Notes: a model not told the origin generated them from the sequence alone. A stretch of 24,112 nt of DNA from Candidatus Omnitrophota bacterium (GCA_030695725.1 JAUYPN010000030.1:1-24112), one strand, 5' to 3'. Shown: positions 1-8,267, counted from the first letter of the stretch. Numbers and translations: made by a program.

Positions 1-468
1 ATGGGCATAGCCATTGTAAGTAAGATGCTTGTTTCGAAAACCGGATTTCAGCCGGTATATGCGATAGTATTTTTGGCGTGCGTGGGGCTGCTATTTCTGA
101 AGCCTCTCGTCGAATTAATCGTCAAAAAGAAACGGGAGAGCGTATTAACGGCGTTTATGGAGAGCATCATAGATATACTGGAGATAGTGATGGGCTACCT
201 TGCCAATACCGTGTCGTTCATACGTATAGCCGCGTTCGCCCTGGCCCACGCGGGACTCTTCCTGTCAATATTCGAACTGTCGCGCATAATAAAGGGTATC
301 GGCGGTACAGTAGCATCTTTGATCGTAATGGTGCTGGGCAATATTCTTATAATACTTCTTGAAGGGCTTGTAGTCAGCATACAGAGCCTGCGTTTAAATT
401 ATTATGAATTCTTCTCCAAATTCTTTATGAGCGGAAAGCGTTTTTATAAACCGCTGACGATGCAGTGA
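1..468 (+). CDS. ntpI: V-type ATP synthase subunit I, C-terminal part
   Basis: This is the C-terminal 155 residues of the membrane stator subunit (a-subunit equivalent), which carries ions past the rotating K ring. The frame is open at the left edge, so the Met at base 1 is probably internal and the N-terminal part lies outside the window. Several hydrophobic helices are visible. The signature stretch GYLANTVSFIRIAAFALAHA (residues 65-84) includes Arg75, the likely arginine facing the ring glutamate. The family-typical tail SIQSLRLNYYEFFSKFF follows. It is followed by a palindromic repeat and then the K subunit, as in other V/A-type operons. The identification is firm; the full length is unknown. 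Confidence 0.93.
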   Translation: MGIAIVSKMLVSKTGFQPVYAIVFLACVGLLFLKPLVELIVKKKRESVLTAFMESIIDILEIVMGYLANTVSFIRIAAFALAHAGLFLSIFELSRIIKGIGGTVASLIVMVLGNILIILLEGLVVSIQSLRLNYYEFFSKFFMSGKRFYKPLTMQ

Positions 469-470
469 AC

Positions 471-533
471 CCTTCGGCAGGCTCAGGGTTCATCCTGAGC
501 AAGGCTTTTGAAAAAGTCAGGCCGCGTCGAAGG
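471..533. repeat. REP-like palindrome, copy 1 (interrupted right arm)
   Basis: The left arm CCTTCGGCAGGCTCAGG (471-487) matches the copy in rnfD exactly and the copy in rpiB with one difference. The right arm begins CCTGAGC (494-500) and ends GTCGAAGG (526-533), but about 25 nt of unrelated sequence separates the halves. The other two copies have continuous right arms of 17-18 nt. It fills most of the gap between ntpI and ntpK, leaving the ntpK ribosome binding site intact. It may fold as an intra-operon RNA hairpin. Confidence 0.75.
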
Positions 534-554
534 ATGAAAAAAAGGAGGTAATGA

Positions 555-779
555 ATGGATCCTAATACGGTCAAATGGGCTTTTTTGTCGGCCGCTATGG
601 CCACGGGCTTGAGCGCGATCGCCGCAGGTGTGGCGGTGGCTTATGTCGGGGCGGCAGCTGTCGGCGCGATGAGCGAAAAGCCGGAGATAGCCGGTAAGGC
701 GCTTATATATGTGGGCCTGGCCGAAGGTATAGCTATTTACGGGCTCATAATTTCGATAATGATATTAGGTAGAGTATAA
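555..779 (+). CDS. ntpK: V-type ATP synthase subunit K (proteolipid ring)
   Basis: A 74-residue two-helix proteolipid that forms the ion-carrying rotor ring. Helix 1 spans about residues 8-38 and is rich in Gly and Ala. Helix 2 spans about residues 48-71 and carries the ion-binding Glu57 in GLAEGIAIYG. The length is that of a single hairpin, not the doubled 16-kDa form of Enterococcus hirae NtpK. There is no Gln in helix 1, and Gly-Ile follows the Glu where sodium-type V-ATPases usually have Thr/Gln, so proton coupling seems more likely (inference). The start at 555 is set by a strong AGGAGGT at 543-549; the ATG at 551 opens only a four-codon frame. Confidence 0.93.
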   Translation: MDPNTVKWAFLSAAMATGLSAIAAGVAVAYVGAAAVGAMSEKPEIAGKALIYVGLAEGIAIYGLIISIMILGRV

Positions 780-1082
780 ATGCATTTCTTCTGTATCGCC
801 GACAACGCGAGCGGCCTGGGGTTTAAGCTTGCGGGCGTCGAGACGCGCGAGGTATCGGCGCCGAGCGAAGCGCTGGAAGCGCTCAAAGTGGCCGTCTCGT
901 CGGAAGGCGTCGGCGTGATCCTCGTCACGCGGAAGGCGGCGTCGTTCATGGAGGCAGAGCTGGATGAGCTGTTGTACAGCAAGTCGCTTCCGCTCATCCT
1001 CGAGATCCCGTCGAACGGTATAGAGACCAGAATAAAGAGTACAGGCGAAGTCCTGAAGAAAGCGATAGGAATAAGTATATAG
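780..1082 (+). CDS. ntpG: V-type ATP synthase subunit F
   Basis: A 100-residue soluble protein with the alternating beta-alpha pattern of the V/A-type F subunit, a central-stalk component that sits on subunit D. Its start MHFFCIADNASGLGFKLAGV matches the family opening, in which a short strand precedes a Gly-rich turn and a GF-LAG-E helix. The C-terminal part has the typical PLILEIPS strand. The ATG directly abuts the TAA of ntpK, so translation is probably coupled. Here F comes before E, whereas the common order is I-K-E-C-F-A-B-D. The symbol follows the E. hirae convention, in which NtpG is subunit F. Confidence 0.85.
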   Translation: MHFFCIADNASGLGFKLAGVETREVSAPSEALEALKVAVSSEGVGVILVTRKAASFMEAELDELLYSKSLPLILEIPSNGIETRIKSTGEVLKKAIGISI

Positions 1083-1685
1083 ATGCGTAAAGAGAAGATC
1101 TTAAAGATGAGCGGTGAGCGCGCCGAGGAGATATGCTCCAGGATCAGGGAGGAATCGTCCGAAGAGGCGGAGCTTCTCCTGGGCAAGGCCAATAAAGAGC
1201 GGGAGCGTATTTTATCGGAAGCTTCCAAAGAGGCCGACGCGCGGGCCGGGACAATCCTTTCGGCCGCCGAAAAAGAAGCAGCCGATAAGAGAGAGAGGGC
1301 CTTCTCTACCGTCACTATGGAGAAGAGAAGAGTGGATCTGGAGGCCAGGAGCCTCTTCATAGAGGATGTCATAGCGGCCGTGAAGAGAGAGGCTGAAAAG
1401 TTCCGGGGCAGCCCAGATTATGTAAAATTTTTACGGGAAGCCATTCTCGAAGGTGTCGGTATAATCGATGACAAAAAGGCGCAGGTCTTTTATTCTCATC
1501 TCGATGAAGGGGTGATAGCTCAATTTAACGATCTGGACGTGGAATTTAAAATAGGCGATTTCAACGATATAGGCGTGATAGTGCAGTCGCAGGACGACAG
1601 ATTATTATTCGATAACAGATTCTCAGCGAGACTCAAGAGAGCTTATGATGAGATCTACATGAAACTGCTTAAAGAGGCTTTTTAA
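1083..1685 (+). CDS. ntpE: V-type ATP synthase subunit E
   Basis: This 200-residue peripheral-stalk subunit begins with a long charged helix (about residues 1-105) rich in Glu, Lys, Arg and Ala with heptad character. It ends in a globular alpha/beta domain (about 110-200) containing GVIVQSQDDRLLFDNRFSAR, which resembles the family motif G-V-V-D-R-I-N-T-R. It would hold the A3B3 head against rotation in complex with the membrane-embedded I subunit. The ATG follows the ntpG TAG directly. The large antisense frame over this gene is a by-product of its repetitive charged-helix codons. Confidence 0.88.
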   Translation: MRKEKILKMSGERAEEICSRIREESSEEAELLLGKANKERERILSEASKEADARAGTILSAAEKEAADKRERAFSTVTMEKRRVDLEARSLFIEDVIAAVKREAEKFRGSPDYVKFLREAILEGVGIIDDKKAQVFYSHLDEGVIAQFNDLDVEFKIGDFNDIGVIVQSQDDRLLFDNRFSARLKRAYDEIYMKLLKEAF

Positions 1686-1688
1686 TAT

Positions 1689-3446
1689 ATGTCAAGCGTA
1701 GCCGGTAAAGTTTACAGGGTCGTGGGGCCCGTAGTGGAGGCAGAGGAAGTCATCTCTTTGAGGATGCTCGACATGGTCGAGGTCGGCGAGGATCATCTCA
1801 TAGGAGAGGTGGTGAGGATAAAGGCCGACAGGGCGTTTATACAGGTTTACGAGGATACCACTTCGCTCTCGGCGGGCGATCTTATATATACCCAGGGCAC
1901 CCCTTTATATGTGGAGCTTGGCCCCGGACTTTTGGGTAACATATACGACGGTATACAGCGGCCTCTCGAGGTTATAAGGGAAAAAGAGGGCTTCTATATC
2001 CAAAAGGGCGTTCATATAGAGGCGCTCGACAGAAAGAAGAAGTGGCATCTCCTCCCCCGCCGGAAAACGGGCGATGATATAAAAGGCGGCGAGGCCCTGG
2101 GCGAAGTAAAAGAGACCAGCCTGATAACGCATAAGATATTGATCGGTCCAGTGGTCAGCGGATCATTGAAGTGGGTGGCCCCGGAAGGCGATTATTCTCT
2201 TTCGGAAAAAATAGCCGTTGTGACACAGAACGGTGTTGATGTAGATATCTTTATGTACCAGCGCTGGCCGGTCCGCAGGCTCAGGCCTTACGGCGAGAGG
2301 TTGGGCGTGAACGAACCGCTCATAACGGGCCAGCGCGTCATAGATACGCTCTTTCCCGTGGCCAAAGGCGGGTGCGTCGCCATCCCCGGCGGATTCGGGA
2401 CCGGCAAGACCGTAGTGCAGCACCAGATAGCCAAATGGAGCGATGCCGAGATAGTGCTCTTTGTGGGGTGCGGAGAACGCGGCAACGAGATGACGGACGT
2501 CCTGTTGAATTTTCCCAAATTGATCGACCCGAGGACCGGCAGGCCGCTGTCCGAAAGGACGATATTTATAGCGAACACATCCAACATGCCGGTCGCGGCG
2601 CGCGAAGCGAGCATATATACCGGCATCACGATAGCCGAATACTACCGCGACATGGGATATAACGTCGCGCTCATGGCCGATTCCACATCAAGGTGGGCCG
2701 AGGCGCTGAGGGAGCTTTCTGGAAGGCTGGAAGAGATGCCGCTCGAGGAGGGCTTCCCGGCATATCTGCCTTCGCGGCTGGCGGAATTCTACGAAAGGGC
2801 CGGCAAAGTGAGGACGCTGAACAATGAAAGCGGCTCCATCACGATCATAGCGTCCGTCTCTCCTCCGGGCGGGGATTTTTCGGAACCCGTGACATCGCAT
2901 ACAAAAAGATTTATCCGCTGTTTCTGGGCGCTCGACAGGGACCTCGCCAATGCCAGGCACTATCCTTCGATAGGGTGGACCGAGAGCTATTCCGAATATC
3001 TTGACGATATAAAGAAGTGGTGGCATGACAAGATAAGCGCTGAATGGCTGGAATTGCGGTACACGATAATGGAGCTCCTGCAGAAAGAGCAGAAGCTTTT
3101 GCAGGTGGTGAAGCTCGTGGGGCCCGAGGTATTGCCGCAGACACAGCGCCTTATACTGGAGACTTGTTATATATTCAAGAACGCATTCCTGCAGCAGAAC
3201 GCCTTCGATAAAGTGGACACATATTCATCCGCGAAGAAACAGTTCCTGATGCTCGAAAGCATAATCGCTTTTTATCGGGCATGCGAGGGCCTTGTCAAAA
3301 AAGGTATTGCGGTAAATGAAATAAAAATACTTCCCGTTTATCAGGAGTTGATGAGGATGAAGACGGACTACACCGAAGACGACCTTGACAAACTGGAAAA
3401 AATGCCGGGCAACGTCAACGAAGCGCTTAAGGAGCTCGACTTCTAG
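1689..3446 (+). CDS. ntpA: V-type ATP synthase catalytic subunit A
   Basis: The 585-residue catalytic subunit of the V1/A1 head. The order is an N-terminal beta barrel (about 1-70), the A-specific non-homologous insert (about 110-190), the nucleotide-binding core, and a helical C-terminal domain. The P-loop GGFGTGKT is at residues 234-241; many relatives have GPFGSGKT, so Pro is replaced by Gly in the second position. Further family marks are CGERGNEMTDVL, the NVALMADSTSRWAEALRE block and the FSEPVTSHTKRF segment. The length is normal for the family. It starts 3 nt after the ntpE stop, and its TAG shares one base with the GTG start of ntpB. Confidence 0.97.
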   Translation: MSSVAGKVYRVVGPVVEAEEVISLRMLDMVEVGEDHLIGEVVRIKADRAFIQVYEDTTSLSAGDLIYTQGTPLYVELGPGLLGNIYDGIQRPLEVIREKEGFYIQKGVHIEALDRKKKWHLLPRRKTGDDIKGGEALGEVKETSLITHKILIGPVVSGSLKWVAPEGDYSLSEKIAVVTQNGVDVDIFMYQRWPVRRLRPYGERLGVNEPLITGQRVIDTLFPVAKGGCVAIPGGFGTGKTVVQHQIAKWSDAEIVLFVGCGERGNEMTDVLLNFPKLIDPRTGRPLSERTIFIANTSNMPVAAREASIYTGITIAEYYRDMGYNVALMADSTSRWAEALRELSGRLEEMPLEEGFPAYLPSRLAEFYERAGKVRTLNNESGSITIIASVSPPGGDFSEPVTSHTKRFIRCFWALDRDLANARHYPSIGWTESYSEYLDDIKKWWHDKISAEWLELRYTIMELLQKEQKLLQVVKLVGPEVLPQTQRLILETCYIFKNAFLQQNAFDKVDTYSSAKKQFLMLESIIAFYRACEGLVKKGIAVNEIKILPVYQELMRMKTDYTEDDLDKLEKMPGNVNEALKELDF

Positions 3447-4834
3447 TGCATGAATACAGCTTAAGAGAATATCTGGCCTTGAACGAGATCGTCGGGCCGC
3501 TATTCATCATACGAAATATTCACAACGTCGGATACAACGAGGTCGTGGAAGTCGCCGACAATGAAGGCCGCTCTCGATTTGGAATAACGCTCGAAGTCGG
3601 AAGAGGCTATGCCGTCGTCCAGGTCCTAGGCGGCACCGGCGGAATGAGTTTGCGCAATTGTAAGATCCGGTTCAAGGAGACGCCGCTCTTGATAGGCGTT
3701 TGTGAGGATATGCTGGGCAGGATCTTCGATGGGCTCGGTAATCCATTGGATAATATGCCTCGCTGCGCATATGACGAACAGCTCGATGTCAACGGCATGG
3801 CCATTAATCCCACCGCCAGAGACTACCCGAAAAATATCATAGAGACCGGCCTCTCTTCCATAGACGTGATGAATACGCTCGTCCGCGGACAGAAGCTTCC
3901 GATATTCTCCGGATCCGGCCTGCCGCACGACATGATAGCCGCGCAGATTGCCAGACAAGCGCGCGTGAAGAGCGAGAGCTTCTGCGTGGTCTTCGCGGCC
4001 ATGGGAGTTAAATACGATACGGCGCGCTTTTTTATAAAGAGCTTTGAAGAGTCAGGGGTACTCGACAAGGTCTCCATATTCTTAAGCCTTGCGGACGCCC
4101 CGTCCATAGAAAGGCTTCTTACGCCGAAATTGGCGCTCACATGCGCCGAGTATCTGGCGTTCAAAAAAGGTATGCATGTCCTCGTCATAATGACCGATAT
4201 GTCGAACTATTGCGAAGCGCTGAGAGAGCTTTCCACCGTGCGCGGCGAGATCCCGGCGAGAAAGGGTTACCCGGGTTACCTCTACAGCGATCTCGCCAGC
4301 ATCTATGAAAGGGCCGGGATGATAAAGGGACTGCCCGGCTCTATCACCCAATTGCCGATACTTACCATGCCCAACGACGACATAACGCACCCCATTCCCG
4401 ACCTGACCGGCTACATAACGGAAGGCCAGATCGTCCTAGAGAGAGAGCTCTATTCCAGGGGCGTCTATCCCCCGATAGCCGGCCTGCCGTCGCTCTCGAG
4501 GCTGATGAAGGACAATATCGGCAAAGGCATGACGCGCGAAGACCATCCGGCTCTCGCCAGCCAGTTATTCGCGGCTTATGCGCATGTCAAGGATATAAGG
4601 GCTCTGGCATCGATCATAGGCGAGGAAGAGCTTACGCCGCTCGACCTGAAATACCTGAAATTCGGCGATGAGTTCGAAAAGAGGCTTCTTACTCAGGGTT
4701 ACCATGAAAGGCGTACGGTCGAGGAAGGGCTAGATCTGGGGTGGGACATAATCTCTATACTGCCTCGCGAGGAACTCGTAAGGGTAAAGGAAGAAGAGCT
4801 GATTAAGCACTACAGGAAGAGGCTATCCACCTGA
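3446..4834 (+). CDS. ntpB: V-type ATP synthase regulatory subunit B
   Basis: The 462-residue non-catalytic partner of subunit A in the A3B3 head. It lacks a Walker A lysine and has the B-type sequence FSGSGLPHD (residues 154-162) in that position, followed by IAAQIARQA. Other family stretches are VIMTDMSNYCEALRE, the GYPGYLYSDLASIYERAG block and GSITQLPILTMPNDDITHPI. The start is GTG at 3446, overlapping the ntpA stop by one base. The N-terminus (HEYSLREYLALNEIVGPL) aligns with the usual B-subunit opening, which supports this start. Confidence 0.97.
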   Translation: MHEYSLREYLALNEIVGPLFIIRNIHNVGYNEVVEVADNEGRSRFGITLEVGRGYAVVQVLGGTGGMSLRNCKIRFKETPLLIGVCEDMLGRIFDGLGNPLDNMPRCAYDEQLDVNGMAINPTARDYPKNIIETGLSSIDVMNTLVRGQKLPIFSGSGLPHDMIAAQIARQARVKSESFCVVFAAMGVKYDTARFFIKSFEESGVLDKVSIFLSLADAPSIERLLTPKLALTCAEYLAFKKGMHVLVIMTDMSNYCEALRELSTVRGEIPARKGYPGYLYSDLASIYERAGMIKGLPGSITQLPILTMPNDDITHPIPDLTGYITEGQIVLERELYSRGVYPPIAGLPSLSRLMKDNIGKGMTREDHPALASQLFAAYAHVKDIRALASIIGEEELTPLDLKYLKFGDEFEKRLLTQGYHERRTVEEGLDLGWDIISILPREELVRVKEEELIKHYRKRLST

Positions 4835-5457
4835 AACTTAATATAGCGGCGACGAAGACGAACCTTTTAAGCGTAAAGAAATCGCTGGCGCTCACAAGAG
4901 AAGGATATGAGCTCATCGACGAGAAACGCAAGATACTGATCAATGAGCTGAATGCCGTCATGGATATAGCGGAAAAATTAGAGAGCGACCTGAACAAGAT
5001 GCTTAAAGACGCTTACGCGACCGTCGATAGAAGCATCGTGATCATGGGTAAGTCGCGGGCGGAATCCTTAAGCTTTGCCGGCGGTATAACCAGCGAGATA
5101 TCCATATCGAACAGGCGCGTCATGGGCGTGGATATACCGATGATAAAACTGAAGATCACAGATAACCCGCCGCATCACAGCCCTTACGGAGTGAGCTTTT
5201 ATCTCGAGGAAGGAATAGTGAAATTTAAGGAGATTCTGAAACTCATTGCCCAGCTTGCCGAGAAGAAGATAGCCCTGCTGAGGATAGCGGAGGAAGTCTT
5301 CAAGACCATAAGAAAGGTCAACGCGCTGGAAAAGATATATATTCCCAACTACGAAGATACGTTCAAGAATATAAGCGAAAGGCTGGATGAGGAAGGCAGA
5401 GAGTCTTTCTGCATGTCGAAGATGATAAAGGCGCGTCTTAAAGACCAGAGGGCTTAA
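4831..5457 (+). CDS. ntpD: V-type ATP synthase subunit D, probable CTG start
   Basis: The central rotor shaft: two long helices forming a coiled coil, with a short beta hairpin around residues 85-125. The first in-frame ATG (4960) would remove the conserved N-terminal helix (LNIAATKTNLLSVKKSLALT and onward), which is clearly encoded upstream. The frame stays open to CTG at 4831, which overlaps the ntpB stop as CTGA, just as ATGA overlaps do elsewhere in this run. AGGAAGAGG lies about 9 nt upstream at 4814-4822. With this start the protein is 208 residues, normal for the family. A base error turning ATG into CTG is the alternative. Confidence 0.88.
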   Translation: MKLNIAATKTNLLSVKKSLALTREGYELIDEKRKILINELNAVMDIAEKLESDLNKMLKDAYATVDRSIVIMGKSRAESLSFAGGITSEISISNRRVMGVDIPMIKLKITDNPPHHSPYGVSFYLEEGIVKFKEILKLIAQLAEKKIALLRIAEEVFKTIRKVNALEKIYIPNYEDTFKNISERLDEEGRESFCMSKMIKARLKDQRA

Positions 5458-5463
5458 AGTACC

Positions 5464-5943
5464 ATGGCTATAAAGAATATAATGGTATGTGTCGCCGCGG
5501 AAGGTATATCGCTCGTCACAGTGAAGTATGCGATCTGTCTGGCGAAGATCTTTCAAGCTAAGCTTACGGCCATGTATGTTGTGAATGAAAGGCTTTTACA
5601 CGAGCTTCTTAAGTCGAGGGTGCTTGTGGATGTAGAGGCGCGCAGCTACGAGAAGGACCTTGAAGATCAGGGCAGCCGTTTTTTAGAGAGGATAAAGTCG
5701 ATGTCCGGAAAGAAGGGCGTGGCCTGCGACGCGGCTATTTTGAAGGGCATCGTGCATGAAGAGATCATAAGACAGGCGAGCGCCTTGAATCCGGATATGC
5801 TCGTGATGGGCGAGCTAAAAGAGGTACTATCGCTCAGAGAGACTTTTTACGATGAAGGGGAGAGGATCTTTCGCGAGGCGCCGTGCCCGGTGGTAGTCGT
5901 AAAAAACGCGTCTTTAGTTGAAAAATTATACAATGAGTTGTAA
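5464..5943 (+). CDS. Universal stress protein (UspA family)
   Basis: A 159-residue single-domain protein with the Usp alpha/beta fold. It opens with the strand KNIMVCVAAEG, then a helix VKYAICLAKIFQAKLTAMYVV, and ends with the strand APCPVVVVKN typical of the family. The usual ATP-binding stretch G-x2-G-x9-G-S/T is degenerate here (MGELKEVLSLRETFYDEGER), so it may belong to the non-ATP-binding branch. It lies 6 nt after ntpD and 9 nt before rnfC, between two ion-translocating complexes, which suggests co-expression with energy metabolism. No specific partner can be named from sequence. Confidence 0.85.
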   Translation: MAIKNIMVCVAAEGISLVTVKYAICLAKIFQAKLTAMYVVNERLLHELLKSRVLVDVEARSYEKDLEDQGSRFLERIKSMSGKKGVACDAAILKGIVHEEIIRQASALNPDMLVMGELKEVLSLRETFYDEGERIFREAPCPVVVVKNASLVEKLYNEL

Positions 5944-5952
5944 TATATAATC

Positions 5953-7269
5953 ATGTCATATAAATTCTACGGCGGCGTACACCCTTCTCCGCGCAAGAAC
6001 CTCACATCGGATGGAGCCATAAAGAGGGTCTTTGTGCCGAAGAGAGTGGTCCTGCCGCTTTCACAGCATACCGGCTCGCCCGCCGAACCGATCGTTAAGA
6101 CGGGCGATGCGGTGAATGCGTTCTCCGAGATCGCGAAGGCCACAGGATTTGTATCGAGTCCCGTTCATGCTTCTATAAGCGGCAAGGTCACAAAGATCTC
6201 CAATGCGTCCACTCCCACATCCAATAGGGCGCTTTCCGTATTTATAGAATCTCAGGGCGATGAGGACCAGGACTTTAAGATAAGACAGCGGCGCGATCCG
6301 AACGGCCTTTCAGGCGAAGAGCTGATCTCGATAATAAAAGACGCCGGAATAGTCGGTTTAGGCGGCGCGGCATTCCCGACCCATGTAAAACTCTCCCCGC
6401 CGAAAAATAGGCCGGTGGATATCGTGATATTGAACGGCGCCGAGTGTGAGCCGTATCTTACCTGCGACCAGCGCCTGATGATCGAAAGCCCCAAAGAGAT
6501 ATTGGAGGGCCTGGAAATAATTTTAAGAGTCCTGAACGCGAAGAACGCTTATATCGCTATCGAGGACAATAAACAGCCGGCGATATACGCCATGGAGAAA
6601 GCTTTGAAAGCTTTCAGCTTTCAGCCGTCAGCCGTCGGCGTAAAAATCATTGTTCTAAGGACAAAATATCCGCAGGGCGCCGAGAAGCAGATAATAAAAT
6701 CGATATTGAATAGAACTGTCCCGGCCGGCGGCCTTCCGATGGATGTGGGGTGTGTCGTTCAGAATGTACAAACGGCATATGCCATATACGAAGCGGTGTA
6801 TTCGGGTAAGCCCCTGGCCGAGAGGGCCATAACGCTGACCGGTTCATGCCTGAAAGAGCCGGTAAATATACGCGTCAGGATAGGGACGATGCTGACGGAT
6901 CTCGTAGATTTTATAGGCGGATTTAAGAAAGAACCCAAGAAGATAATCATGGGCGGACCCATGATGGGGCTTGCCCAGTATACGATGGACGTTCCGATAA
7001 TAAAGGGAACGAGCGGCGTGCTATTTTTGTCGGAAGAAGAAGTCCTGCGGGATAAAGAGTCGGTGTGTATCCGCTGCGGCAAATGCATCGAAACATGCCC
7101 CATGCAATTATCTCCGACGACTCTGATGTACAGGGTGAAGAGAGAGTTTTTCGGCGAAGCGAAAGACCTGGGGATAGCCGGTTGTTTCGAATGCGGGGCA
7201 TGCGCCTACGAGTGTCCGGCGAAGATCCCGCTTTTGGACTACATGAAATACGGGAAGGCAAGAATATGA
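5953..7269 (+). CDS. rnfC: Electron transport complex subunit RnfC
   Basis: The 438-residue peripheral flavo-iron-sulfur subunit of Rnf, which is thought to hand electrons to NAD+. The N-terminal FYGGVHPSPRKNLT and the barrel around PVHASISGKV are typical. The glycine-rich GLGGAAFPTHVKL (residues 135-147) is the NADH/FMN-binding region. Two 4Fe-4S sites lie near the C-terminus: Cys372/375/378/382 (CIRCGKCIETCP) and Cys411/414/417/421 (CFECGACAYECP). The length matches the shorter bacterial RnfC forms without the long repetitive tail of E. coli RsxC. The stop overlaps the rnfD start as ATGA. Confidence 0.96.
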   Translation: MSYKFYGGVHPSPRKNLTSDGAIKRVFVPKRVVLPLSQHTGSPAEPIVKTGDAVNAFSEIAKATGFVSSPVHASISGKVTKISNASTPTSNRALSVFIESQGDEDQDFKIRQRRDPNGLSGEELISIIKDAGIVGLGGAAFPTHVKLSPPKNRPVDIVILNGAECEPYLTCDQRLMIESPKEILEGLEIILRVLNAKNAYIAIEDNKQPAIYAMEKALKAFSFQPSAVGVKIIVLRTKYPQGAEKQIIKSILNRTVPAGGLPMDVGCVVQNVQTAYAIYEAVYSGKPLAERAITLTGSCLKEPVNIRVRIGTMLTDLVDFIGGFKKEPKKIIMGGPMMGLAQYTMDVPIIKGTSGVLFLSEEEVLRDKESVCIRCGKCIETCPMQLSPTTLMYRVKREFFGEAKDLGIAGCFECGACAYECPAKIPLLDYMKYGKARI

Positions 7270-8267
7270 ACCCCTTGATAGTTTCCGTGGGGCCGCACAT
7301 ACGCGCCGAAGTCTCGACAAGACGCATCATGTGGGCGGTTAACCTGGCCCTGATACCCGCCGGCGCGGCAGGCGTATTCATATTCGGTCTTTACTCGCTC
7401 TACGTTATAATGGCATCCGTTCTTTCCGCAATAGTTACCGAATGGGCGATCCTTGCCCTCAGGAAAAAAGAGACGACTATTTTCGACGGCCCTTCGGCAG
7501 GCTCAGGGCCTGTCCTGAGCTTGCCGAAGGACGGCAGCGCCGTTCTTACGGGATTATTGCTGGCATATAATCTTCCGCCCGGAGTTCCTTTATGGATTCC
7601 CGTTGCCGGTTCGTTCTTCGCGATAGCCGTGGGCAAACAGGCCTTCGGCGGCCTGGGCCACAACATATTTAATCCCGCCCTGGCGGGGAGAGCGTTCCTG
7701 ATGGTTTCCTGGCCTGTCTATATGACGACGTGGCAGAACCCCAAGTGGAAGGTGGACGCCATAACTACGGCCACGCCTTTGGCATTGATCAAACATAACC
7801 AGTTGGACCTCCTAAAAGGCACGACGTACATGGATCTGTTTTTAGGCAACCGCGGCGGCTGCATAGGAGAGGTCTGTATCCTGGCGCTTCTCATAGGGGC
7901 GGCGTACCTATTTTGGAAAAAATATATAAGCTGGCATATACCGTTGACCTACATAGCCGCAGTGTCAATTTTAAGCTGGGCCTTTAATGGGACGAGCAGC
8001 CTATTCACCGGCGATGCGCTCTTCTTCGCGCTTTCCGGCGGTCTTATGCTCGGCGCGTTATTTATGGCGACCGATTATGTGACGAGCCCATTGAGCAACA
8101 AAGGCAAGATAATATTCGGCATCAGTTTGGGTGTGCTCACTTTTGTGATCAGAAAATTTTCCGGATATCCCGAGGGCACTTCATACGCGATACTTATAAT
8201 GAACGCGTTCGTTCCCGTAATAGATAAATTCACGTATCCGAAATGGTTCGGTTGGAGGAAAACATGA
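7266..8267 (+). CDS. rnfD: Electron transport complex subunit RnfD, with in-frame repeat insertion
   Basis: A 333-residue membrane subunit with about nine or ten hydrophobic helices, part of the ion-pumping core. The start is ATG 7266, overlapping the rnfC stop. The open frame extends farther upstream, but only as antiparallel read-through of rnfC. The Thr-rich TTATPLA (residues 167-173) is the conserved flavin-attachment region, and GKQAFGGLGHNIFNPALAG is a family signature. Residues 76-90 (PSAGSGPVLSLPKDG) are encoded by a palindromic repeat that splits the family-typical DGSAVLTGLLLAYNLPP block in a cytoplasmic loop. The insert keeps the frame and the rest of the protein is intact, so it is probably functional. 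Confidence 0.95.
   Translation: MNPLIVSVGPHIRAEVSTRRIMWAVNLALIPAGAAGVFIFGLYSLYVIMASVLSAIVTEWAILALRKKETTIFDGPSAGSGPVLSLPKDGSAVLTGLLLAYNLPPGVPLWIPVAGSFFAIAVGKQAFGGLGHNIFNPALAGRAFLMVSWPVYMTTWQNPKWKVDAITTATPLALIKHNQLDLLKGTTYMDLFLGNRGGCIGEVCILALLIGAAYLFWKKYISWHIPLTYIAAVSILSWAFNGTSSLFTGDALFFALSGGLMLGALFMATDYVTSPLSNKGKIIFGISLGVLTFVIRKFSGYPEGTSYAILIMNAFVPVIDKFTYPKWFGWRKT
7491..7530. repeat. REP-like palindrome, copy 2, inside rnfD with 5-bp direct repeat
   Basis: The arms are CCTTCGGCAGGCTCAGG (7491-7507) and CCTGAGCTTGCCGAAGG (7514-7530). They are complementary except for one position and are separated by a 6-nt loop. ACGGC occurs immediately before (7486-7490) and immediately after (7531-7535) the element. 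Element plus one ACGGC is 45 nt, exactly 15 codons, so the reading frame is kept. The left arm is identical to that of the copy at 471. The flanking repeat looks like a target-site duplication from insertion. Confidence 0.88.

Noticed and set aside
737..1372. A 211-codon minus-strand frame rich in Ser and Ala
   Set aside because: It lies antisense to ntpG and ntpE, whose frames are clear. The composition is the expected mirror of Glu/Lys/Ala helix codons.
7065..7265. An N-terminal extension of rnfD by 67 codons
   Set aside because: It overlaps the iron-sulfur region of rnfC in another frame. The family start and the ATGA overlap point to 7266.
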